Assembly: GCA_031257695.1 (NCBI GenBank)
Contig: JAIROB010000138.1
Location: forward strand, 1-7,745
DNA length: 7,745 nt
DNA from: Treponema sp.
GTDB taxonomy: Bacteria; Spirochaetota; Spirochaetia; Treponematales; Breznakiellaceae
Direction: 5' to 3'
A model generated the notes under the pieces. The model did not search any database. It was not told the DNA's origin and saw only the letters and a program-made list of their open reading frames with translations. Shown here piece by piece: positions 1-7,300 of the stretch (its first letter is position 1; each line of letters opens with the position of its first letter). The position numbers were made by a program, and so were the translations under genes.

Positions 1-72
1 GTTAAACACAGCGCGGGCGCGGAGAATTTTTAAAAATTCCATGCCGCGCCTGGCGTTGTTCAGTCCGGACAT
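1..72 (-). CDS. Partial start of an unidentified gene behind the cobalamin riboswitch
   Basis: An ATG at 70-72 opens a frame of 24 codons that is still open at the window edge; its first residues read MSGLNNARRGMEFLKIL. The frame is closed upstream by a TAA at about 100-102. A G-rich stretch (77-81) lies 4 bases before the ATG and could be the ribosome binding site. A second in-frame ATG lies at 40-42, so the true start is uncertain. The main support is position: it is the first plausible start downstream of the riboswitch on the same strand. In other bacteria such genes usually code for cobalamin uptake, cobalamin synthesis or B12-independent isoenzymes, but 24 residues do not allow a choice. 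The early codons overlap a strong palindrome (16-50), so they could instead be leader RNA, with the real start beyond the window. Confidence 0.35.
   Translation of the reverse strand, partial: MSGLNNARRGMEFLKILRARAVFN
16..50. repeat. Nested inverted repeat in the early codons of the partial gene
   Basis: Outer arms GGCGCGG (16-22) and CCGCGCC (44-50) are perfectly complementary. They enclose a 16-base perfect palindrome of A and T with G/C ends (24-39). On the minus strand this would make a strong hairpin that includes the second possible ATG (40-42). No T-tract follows directly, so it does not look like an ordinary intrinsic terminator. It may control translation, or be a coincidence of coding sequence. 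Confidence 0.6.
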
Positions 73-76
73 AACA

Positions 77-90
77 CCCCCATAACGGGG
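77..90 (-). promoter_or_regulatory. Possible Shine-Dalgarno-sequestering hairpin (riboswitch expression platform)
   Basis: On the minus strand CCCC (90-87) can pair with the G-run (81-77) across a 5-base loop, GUUAU. The G-run is the only ribosome binding site candidate for the start at 72, so pairing would block translation initiation. This fits a translational riboswitch lying about 70 bases upstream. The pairing is seen directly; its regulatory role is inferred. Other pairings in 91-159 are possible, for example AGGTT with AACCT around 125-145, which could correspond to the P13 hairpin of cobalamin riboswitches. Confidence 0.4.
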
Positions 91-159
91 AATAGACCAT
101 TAAAAAACACGGATAACGGTTTTTCCAGGTTTCTTCCTCGAACCTAAAAAACAAAGAAT

Positions 160-376
160 GTAGACCAAAGTTTCCTGACTCCGGGCTGCGGCTTGCCAGC
201 CTTCCCATCCTCCGCTTTCGCGCAGGACAGTGGCCGTAACAGGGAGCGCCTGCCTTGGCAAAACCGGCCTTTTCTGTTTTCACAGCAAAGGCCCCCGTTT
301 ACAGTTACGGGAATAGTAGGGGAATTTGGCAAGGCCCTTCGGCCAGGACCAGCACCCCATTTCCTTTGAAATCTAC
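160..376 (-). promoter_or_regulatory. Cobalamin (B12) riboswitch, minus strand
   Basis: The RNA read from 376 to 160 matches the conserved core of the cobalamin riboswitch in order. A closing P1 stem pairs GUAGA and CAAAG (376-372, 368-364) with CUUUG and UCUAC (170-166, 164-160). GGAAAUGGGGUGC (364-352) and AAAUUCCCC (327-319) form the P3 strand and P4. The stem-loop CCGUAACUGUAAACGGG (310-294) matches P5. A side hairpin GGCCUUU/AAAAGGCC capped by CUGU-GAAA-ACAG spans 266-293. GCCACUGUCC (234-225) and GGGAAGGC (206-199) match the next conserved pair. Near the 3' end AGUCAGGAAAC (180-170) matches the B12-box type motif. These aptamers normally bind adenosylcobalamin or another cobalamin and repress a downstream uptake or synthesis gene. 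Oddly, the P4 loop holds about 24 extra bases with their own hairpin. No search was run; the order and co-occurrence of motifs make the call strong. Confidence 0.88.
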
Positions 377-385
377 GATGACAAG

Positions 386-413
386 TTTAGATGATGATAA
401 AATGTCTTGTCAA
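386..413 (-). promoter_or_regulatory. Promoter candidate for the riboswitch transcript
   Basis: Reading leftward, a perfect TTGACA -35 box (413-408) is followed after 16 bases by TCTAAA (391-386), a 4-of-6 match to the -10 consensus. Transcription would start near 377-380, just before the 5' strand of riboswitch stem P1 at 376. That agreement supports the call. A 7-base inverted repeat, TGACAAG/CTTGTCA (379-385 and 406-412), overlaps the -35 box and the start region and could be an operator. Confidence 0.55.
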
Positions 414-489
414 TAGAATTTAAAGCAAAAGTTCGTGGTGTTTGTGTGGTTATCCTCTTATCCATGCTTTTAGTCCAATGAAGAACCCA

Positions 490-517
490 GGAGCAAGCTC
501 CGGGGTATGGACCCCGG
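490..517. repeat. Overlapping, mutually exclusive hairpins downstream of the toxin-antitoxin operon
   Basis: GGAGC/GCTCC with a 2-base loop (490-501) overlaps CCGGGGT/ACCCCGG with a 4-base loop (500-517). The two stems share bases 500-501. The second can extend to the AAG/CTT flanks with a bulge. Neither is followed by a T-tract on either strand, so a standard intrinsic terminator is not supported. They lie in the non-coding stretch 414-587, in which I see no credible gene. Confidence 0.5.
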
Positions 518-534
518 CTTCCAATCAGCCTACT

Positions 535-580
535 GGGCACACCCCCGGACAATAACATCTTTCTTTGACCGGGCGTGTCC
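535..580 (-). terminator. Long imperfect hairpin just after the antitoxin stop; weak terminator candidate
   Basis: On the minus strand GGACACGCCCGG (580-569) can pair imperfectly with CCGGGGGTGTGCCC (548-535) across a loop of about 20 bases. It begins 8 bases after the antitoxin stop codon (588-590), where the toxin-antitoxin transcript would be expected to end. There is no T-run after it, so it may protect a 3' end rather than terminate by itself. Confidence 0.35.
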
Positions 581-587
581 TACGAAA

Positions 588-896
588 TTAAATCTGCGAA
601 AAATTAGCAATTTTAACCGAACCGTCAGGGAAATGAGCGGTTATTTCAAGCTGCCCCCCCATAGCCTCTATATGGCTTCGCAGAGTGGAGATATACATAT
701 CTGTCCGCTTTTCCATTTTGGCAATGGCTGGCTGCTGGATGCCCAGGGCTTCGGCAAGCATTTTCTGGGAGAGACCCCGGGCGTTTCGCAATTCATTGAG
801 GGGTAGTTCTTTGAGGGCTTCCTGCACTGCCTTGTCAACGCGTTCCCGGGATTCCGGGCTCATCTTTTCTTCCAACTCCGAAAATTTACGGGTCAT
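588..896 (-). CDS. higA: HigA-like XRE-family antitoxin (helix-turn-helix)
   Basis: This 102-residue protein neutralises the neighbouring toxin and represses their shared promoter by binding DNA as a dimer; this is the established role for the family. A helix-turn-helix lies at about residues 43-62, with SQKMLAEALGIQQPAIAKME as recognisable core. It is followed by RTDMYISTLRSHIEAMGG and then LEITAHFPDGSVKI, a tail typical of antitoxins that pair with Gp49/HigB-like toxins. The N-terminal segment (MSPESRERV, about 12-20) is also family-typical. Length is normal. The ATG at 894-896 overlaps the toxin stop as ATGA, so translation is probably coupled. An AGGAG (908-904) sits 7 bases upstream within the toxin gene. 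Its likely operator is the palindrome at 1254-1271. Confidence 0.93.
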   Translation of the reverse strand: MTRKFSELEEKMSPESRERVDKAVQEALKELPLNELRNARGLSQKMLAEALGIQQPAIAKMEKRTDMYISTLRSHIEAMGGQLEITAHFPDGSVKIANFSQI

Positions 897-1243
897 TTTC
901 TTTCTCCTGTTTCTTGCAAATACTGGTCATATATCTTGTCCGCCCGGGGAACAAATTCATCGTAGAACCGGTCGTTCCCTGTTTTATCCCCGCCAATGAG
1001 CAGGATAGCCACCCGCCTGGGGTCAAAGGCAAAGAATGTCCGCAAGGGCCTTCCTTCGCATTGGCTCCTAAGTTCCCTCATGGCGCTATGTTTGGAGCCA
1101 TATATCCCGCTGGTATAGGGGAACCTCAAAGACGGACCTGCCTGCCGTAGCAGGTTCACCGAAAAGGCCACAGCTTCATGTTCCGCCCCGCTCAAAGTAT
1201 CCCACCAGGCGCCGAATTCATCGGTATACTCGACTTCCCACAT
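893..1243 (-). CDS. higB: HigB/RelE-like type II toxin (Gp49/DUF891 family)
   Basis: This 116-residue toxin is expected to be a ribosome-dependent mRNA interferase of the RelE/ParE superfamily. Recognisable signatures, in order: WEVEYTDEF and WWDTL near the N-terminus, a GP-L-FPY segment (36-43), GSKHSAMRELR (49-59), PLRTFFAFDPRR (66-77), AILLIGGDKTG (79-89), RFYDEFVPRAD (92-102). Basic residues in these motifs (Arg59, Arg68, Arg76/77, Lys87) are the candidate RNA-contacting and catalytic positions by analogy. The toxin comes first and the antitoxin second, the order usual for HigBA and opposite to most RelBE loci. The start at 1241-1243 is supported by the conserved MWEVEYTDEF opening. Its only Shine-Dalgarno candidate (AAGGAA) is about 12 bases upstream, rather far, so leaderless initiation is possible. 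The protein looks full length, with no sign of decay. Confidence 0.93.
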   Translation of the reverse strand: MWEVEYTDEFGAWWDTLSGAEHEAVAFSVNLLRQAGPSLRFPYTSGIYGSKHSAMRELRSQCEGRPLRTFFAFDPRRVAILLIGGDKTGNDRFYDEFVPRADKIYDQYLQETGERK

Positions 1244-1249
1244 AACCGG

Positions 1250-1278
1250 AGTGTATTCCTTCTATGGAATATAGTCAA
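1250..1278 (-). promoter_or_regulatory. Toxin-antitoxin promoter with operator in its spacer
   Basis: Reading leftward, TTGACT (1278-1273) and TACACT (1255-1250) are separated by exactly 17 bases. Within and around the spacer lies a perfect inverted repeat, TATTCC-N6-GGAATA (1254-1271), well placed for the HigA-like repressor to block RNA polymerase. A run of seven T on the transcribed-sense strand (1287-1281) directly precedes the -35 box and could act as an upstream element. Only 6 bases separate the -10 box from the toxin ATG, so the transcript may be leaderless. Confidence 0.65.
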
Positions 1279-1280
1279 GT

Positions 1281-1318
1281 AAAAAAACTTCCGAACCGTT
1301 TTGCCGTCTCAGCAAAAC
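1281..1318 (-). terminator. Possible terminator after the alpha-2-macroglobulin gene
   Basis: GTTTTGC (1298-1304) and GCAAAAC (1312-1318) form a perfect 7-base stem with a 7-base loop, about 54 bases after the stop codon at 1372. A seven-T tract follows on the minus strand (1287-1281), but 10 bases separate stem and tract, so efficiency is doubtful. An alternative stem between AAAAC and GTTTT lies closer to the tract. Confidence 0.4.
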
Positions 1319-1371
1319 CTCGGGGCTGCTTCATCCTCAGGCGTGGCGTTCCTCGTTGCCTGTCCCCATAG

Positions 1372-4300
1372 CTACTCAATCGTATACATCAGGCCCTGGC
1401 TTCTGCCGAAAATCTCGCCTTCGTACATACACTCCGCCTGTGCCGGCGGCGTGGGATATATTCCCCGGCGAACCGCGCGGAAGAGGAAATCCACCGTTTT
1501 TTCCCCGCGGCTGAAATAGTCCCAGAAGTACTGGACTTCGTTGTCCATGATGATCCGGTGGCTCACCGGTGAAGGGTTCCGGGAGGAGCCTCCGCCGCTT
1601 CCTCCGGTTTCGCCGTAGGAAGCGGTGGTCACAAAAGCGGCGTCAAGGATCTCCGCGCCCGACGGCACGGGGACCCGGAGGGCCATATAGGTCCGGTTGC
1701 GGCCGCTGGATACCCGGATCCGGGCCCGGTAGGTTTTGCCGCTGGTCAGGGAGCTTCCGGCGATTTCTTCATCCGTGGCGATATCGTGGATGCTCAGAAA
1801 CACCCCCAGCCCTTCGTCCCGAAAGCCCTGCAATTCCGCGGGGATGGCGTAGCTGAGGGAAGCGGTGTAGTAGAGGCTCCCCCGGCCGCGGCGGTTGATG
1901 ACCAGCGGCTGCATACGGTCCTTCTCCAGAGCGGCGAGCGGGGGATCCTCAAAGCCCAGGGCCGCGCCCACGGGTTTGGCGCCGAGGCCCTTGAAAGTCC
2001 CGGCCAGCAGTTCCGTTCCCGCCAGGGTCGCCGAAGCGTCCAGGTCCAGGGACTCTAGGTTCCCGGCGCGGATCAGAGCGTCCACCGCGGAGAGTACCCG
2101 GACCGTCACCGCGGTGCTTTCCCAGAACCCTGCGGCCTTCTTGGTTTCCAGCAGGGAGTGGAGGAGCCTCCCGTTGATCCGGTCGCCGGGATACTGCTGA
2201 ACAAAAAATTCCAGGGCCAGGGCCAGTTGCTCCACGGGGCCGCCGTAGAAACTGCCCCCCTCCGTCGGATCGCTCAACTCCGCGCCGCGGGCGGTAAGCC
2301 GTATCAGGTTACGGAGCCGCTCCGCCGTGGAGGCCGCCTCGGCGTTCCGGTTCAGGAGCCGGTAGGTCATCCCCGCGAAGGCCAGGGTCGAGGGGTCCGC
2401 GTTGTCCCTGCGGAGAATCTCCGCCAGCCGGGAAGGGTCTACCGCTTCGCCCAGCAGGGCAAAGACATAAAGCATATAGGATTGCAGGTAGGACCGGTAA
2501 TGATAATTGGACTGAGCGGAACCCCAGTTTTGCGCCTCCTGGTATTTCCGGTTGAGCCAGGCGGTGAGTTCCCCGATCCGTATTGAAGGGGGCACGGGAA
2601 TCCCCTTTGCCCCGGCTATGGCCAGGATATGGGCTATACGCAGGCTCACGTAAAAATCCGCGTCGCTGCCCGAAGGCCAGTAGGGGAAGCCCCCGGAAGG
2701 AAGCTGGACCCTGGCCCAGGTCTTGAGTTCCTGCTCCACCACTTTGGCGGGGTCGGAAACTTCGTTTTTCAGGCCGAGGCTGTCAAGGTATTCGCCGAAG
2801 ATCGCCAGGGGAAAGACCGCGGCGCTCCGCTGTTCCATACAGCCGTAGGGATAATGGAAGAGGTAGGACACCGCGGACTCCAAAAGACTGAGGCGGGTGG
2901 CGTCCAGGCTGATCGAAAGGCTTCCCGTGTTGTTGTCCGCAAAGGAAGGAATAGCCAGGGCCTCGACAGCAGAGGCGCTGTCCCCGTCCACCTCGCCGGT
3001 GGTAGTGACCGTTTCCATCACATAGGGATGCTCGATGAGTATCTCCCGGATGAGCCGCTCGTTGAGAATATCGGAGTTGATCCTGAAGTTAAGGCTCACC
3101 GTCCCTTCCTTTACCGCGGCCACGTCAAAGTAAATGACCCCGTTTTCGCCGCTTTTCAGGGTGATCCGCCGCTCCGCCGGGCCGTCCACAAAGGCGGCCC
3201 CCCTTTGTTTGCGCCGCCCGGTTTCCGCTTCCTCCGGGTCCTGCGGGTCCGATATGTCGAGGCCCACGGAAATTGTGTGGGAGGCCGAATCCAGGTTGGT
3301 GATCAAAACCCCCGCTTCGGCGGTGTCCCGTTCCCTAAGCCGCCGGGGCAGAACCTCCCGGAGGTTGATCCGGTTCCGGGCGGAGATTTCGCTTTCCTTG
3401 AGGGCAAAAATGTCCCCCCGCACCCCGAAGACCGTTACCCGGTAGGTGGTAAGGTTGTCGGGGAGCTTGAAGGTATGGCGAACCTTCCCGTCCGCGCCGG
3501 TGAGGAGCATGGGTTCGAACACCGCGGCGGGGTTAAAATCCTTCCGCTCCTCCAGTTTGCCTTCCCCCTCGCCGTCGCCCCCGGCAAGGTTCTTGACGCT
3601 GTAAGTTACCGGGTCCATGAGCCAGGCCCGGGAATCCCCGCCCGCCACGGCCAGGGGGAAACGATCGGGGTTGTAGAAATAGGCGATTGGGTCGGGCACA
3701 TGATAGTTGATAAGGTCCAGCGCCCCCCGATCCACCGCCATGAGGGTCAGCTCCGCGTTGGGCAGGGGCCTGCCGTCCCGCTCCGCGGTAAGGGTCACGG
3801 TAACTTCATCCCCGGGGCGGTAGGTCTTTTTATCGCTTTCCACCTTTACGGAAAAAGCCCTGGTCCGGGGATTCACCGTGAGTTTCGTTACCCCGAAATA
3901 GCCCTTGGGCTTGTCCAGATCGGGGCTGCCGTATTCGTGGGAGGGCGGCCCGGAGCGGATCGAATAGGATGAAACCGCCGCATACACCAGGGGCACGTAG
4001 TTCCGGGCAATGGGAATCTCGATTACCGAAGAGGGTTCGGTAAGATGCCTCACCTCCTCGGTAAAGATCCCCTCCCGCTCCAGGGTGATGAGGTACCGGC
4101 CCGCGGGCAGGGGGCTCTGGAGGAGGAGCCGGGCTGTGTCCCCCGGATTGTACATATCCTGATCCGGGGTAAGCCGCAGTTCGTCGGCGTTGTTCATGTT
4201 CCACCAGCCCCCGCCGGAACCGGTGGCGTAGAAGGAGATCTCCGTAAGCGCTGCCCTACCCTCCCGGTCCAGGGCGCCGGCCCTGAGGGTATAGAACCCA

Positions 4301-7300
4301 GCCCTGGAAGGCGTTGCTTTGAGGGCGCTCTCCCGGAGGCTGATCCTCCGGGTTTCCTCGACAACCTGCTCCTGGAGGTACTGATCGTACATATAACCGT
4401 TTACGCCCCGCTGCCGCACCCGCCGCCATTCCTCCCGGATAAGCTCCACGGTCATTACGCCCGCGTCCTCGCCGCTTTGCAGAAAGAGGCCCTCCGCGGC
4501 CTTTTCCCCGGCGGGGTCCACGGCGATGAAGTCGAAGGAAATTTCCTCCCCGGCTTTGGCAAAGCCGCTGCCTGAGCTCCGGGCAAGGCCGATGTAAAAC
4601 CGGGCGGGATGAACCAGCGCTGAACGGTAGGCCGCGGTCATCTGGTTGCTGAGATCCGTGACCCGGGCCTCCACGGAATAGAGGTAGGGGGCTCCCTTGA
4701 CGCCGGATCCGCCCCCGGTTTTCTGGGTCAGCGCGGCGGTCCCCTCGCCGGAGAGCGCCCCCTTTTCCGAAGCGACCCGGCGTTTGCCGTCATAGGCCCG
4801 GCGGGGACCAAAAACATAGTCCCTGGCTTCAGCGGTCCGGGGGCTGAAACTGCCGGTCTCCCTATACCAGTCGGCTTCCCAGGAAGCCCCGGAAAGGCTT
4901 CCCCCGGAAAGATAGGAGGCCGTCAGGGTCAGGTTGATGTCGCCGCCGCTGACCGGCTCCAGGGCCGGGACGGAAAGGGCCGCCTGGAATTTAAGACGTT
5001 CAAAAAAAGCCACCGTCACGGGAACATTGGCGGTTGCGCGCTCCTGGGCCTTCCGCCGGTAGGTCAGCCGGTAGGCCCCAGCCGCGGCGTCGTCGGGAAC
5101 GGTAAGGCTGCCGTAAAAGCCCCCGGACTCGCTGACCGCGCCGGAAACCACGGCCAGGGATTCGCCGTTGTAACGGTCCTCCTCAAGGACGACGGTGTAC
5201 TCCCCCTGGTAAATCGAGTAGATCCCCAGGATCAGGGAACGGTCCACCCCCCGGAAGGCGAGGGTTTCGCCGGGCTTGTAAAGCCCCCGGTCGGAAAACA
5301 GGAAGGTAACCGCGGAGACTTCCTCCGCGGCCTGGGGCCTCCGGTAATCCACCCCAAATGCCCAGTGGTTGTGGGAAGAGGGATGGAATATAGCCCTGTC
5401 CCCGTCTTTTTCCGCCATCACCAGGGGGGCCTCAAACCCCCATTCGCCGGCGGTATTGTTCCGCAGAACCCCGGCGGGGGTATTGATCACCGCCAGGCCG
5501 TCCTTGCCGGTGCGGCCGCTGCCAAAGCCCGCGAGGTCCGCAAGGTCCGCCGTGTATTCCAGCGTGCCGGGGTTGAAAAGCGTCACCAGGGCGTCTTCCA
5601 CAGGCTCCCCGGTGGAGAGTTTTGTCACCAGGGCCGCGGTTTTGTTAAAGCCGTAGCGCACCGTAAGCCCCAGGTCCGTCACCTGAATGGCGAGTTTGTT
5701 CTCCGAAACCCGGGTTTTCCTTTGGGAATCCCACCGGGGATCGGTCAGAAGATTGAGGTTTGCCCTGAAAAAGACAAAGCCCCTGTTGAAGGGATCGAGG
5801 TAGGGAGCAAGATCGATCTCCTCAAAGTATCTGGCGTTGGGGCTGCCGGGGCTGAGGAAACGGTTGGCAAAACTATCCGAAATATCCACCCAGGGGTTTT
5901 TTACGGCCCCGACGCGATACCAGGAATCTTCGGCAATATTGGCGTACTCAAAGAGAAACCGGGGGGGGAACCGCGCTTCCAGCATGGCGTGGCCCGAGTC
6001 CAGAAAACGGGCGCTTCCCACCGGCGGCGGCTCATCGGGAACAGTAATACTGAGGGCTTGGGGGTTTTCCAGCCTGCGGCCGTATATATCCTCCAAGGCC
6101 GCGGAAACGCGGATTGCAAAGCTGTCCCCGTAGGCCACCGGAAGGTTGTAAACCCGCGCCGTGGAGTCCCACACCTCAAGATTCCCGGCGCCCAGGCCCA
6201 TTTCCGGCTCCGTGCTGATCCCGGCGGCCGCGGTTTCTTCATTAAGGGGATAGGAAAACTCAAGCTCCGCCAGATTCCGGTACTTGCCGTAACCGGCAAT
6301 CCGCCTGTGATCCTTCAGCACAAAAGGCCCCGGGGTGCGGAAGGAATGGATCCGGTCCGCTTCGGTCCCCCGGCTGCCCCCGGAAGATTTGGCCCCCTTT
6401 TTCAGGGTGATTTTAACTTCCCGGTCGAATTCCACCGGGGCGCTCAACCTGGCCAGCAGCTTGTTTTCTTCCAGTTGGCTCAAGGCGAAGTCCCTGGGGC
6501 CGTCAACGCTGATCGACAGGTACTCCCGAATCTCCTCCGCCCGGACCGGGTAGGTAAAGACAAGGCCTATGCTCCGGGCCGCTTCGGGCGGGACATCCCG
6601 GCTGCCGTAGCGCCTCCCCGGCGGCGGCTCAAGCCCCTCCCCGGGCACAAGGGAACTGATGCCCAGGGTTTCGGTATGGAAGGTGAAAACCCGCTCCCCG
6701 GCGATCCGCGCCCCGTAGATCGAAGCCGCGTCCGGGGCCACGGTGACGGTGTAGGACTGCTGGGCCTGACAGGGCTCGTCCCCCTCAAAACTCAAAAAGT
6801 TTGTGCCGTACCAGCGGAAGGACCCCTTGATCGGCGGGCGAATCTCCGCCACGGGGGAAGTATCGCTTTCTGCCCCCAGAGCGGCCAGGGGAACCATGGG
6901 CTGGGAAAAGATCAAATATATGGAAGGCCGTTGTATCGAGGCGGAAAATTCCCCCCTGGGCCCCCAGTCTATCACCGTCAGGGGCCCCGCTTCCGCGGCC
7001 ACGGTTCCTGTCCGCCCGGTTTCCTGGGCAGCCCTGACAGCCTCAAGCCTCCGGGCTTCCGCGGCGGGATTGAAGTACCGGGTCTTATACTCCTCCGGTT
7101 TGCGGAGCCCGCCGCCAAGGACCGTCCCCGCTCCCTGCCCTGCGGCTAACCCCCGCGGTTCTTCCGCGCCGGTAGTTTCGGCCCCATCTTCCCCCTCCGC
7201 GGTCTGGGGCCGGTAATCCAGGGCGAAGGCAGCCTCCGCCGCCGCTTCATTGGCCAGCGCCGTCCCCGCCGGGCTCTGCCCCCAGGCTGCATTCACAACG

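Noticed and set aside
2..332. Two overlapping minus-strand open frames (2-283 and 144-332)
   Set aside because: They run through the cobalamin riboswitch core. Base pairing and conserved RNA motifs explain the sequence better than either protein.
373..558. Minus-strand open frame of 61 codons, with an inner ATG giving about 30 residues
   Set aside because: It has no ribosome binding site, overlaps the riboswitch promoter and strong hairpins, and resembles no family I know.
507..999. Plus-strand frames of about 100 codons (507-806 and 685-999)
   Set aside because: Both are antisense to the antitoxin and toxin genes, which are clearly recognisable on the minus strand.
1310..1374. C-terminal extension of the alpha-2-macroglobulin by reading through the TAG stop
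   Set aside because: The frame could continue for about 20 codons, but the protein already ends at the expected point of the C-terminal domain and nothing suggests stop-codon recoding.
2629..3972. Open frame of 447 codons on the plus strand
   Set aside because: It lies wholly antisense to the alpha-2-macroglobulin gene, whose frame shows clear domains. The plus-strand protein has no recognisable motif and is the kind of shadow frame expected in GC-rich DNA.
3830..4204. Open frame of 124 codons on the minus strand in another frame
   Set aside because: It is fully inside the alpha-2-macroglobulin coding sequence and is Pro/Arg-rich without motifs.
5365..7149. Open frame of 594 codons on the plus strand
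   Set aside because: It is also antisense to the alpha-2-macroglobulin gene. The composition is Gly/Pro/Arg-rich, with no domain and no ribosome binding site that I can see.
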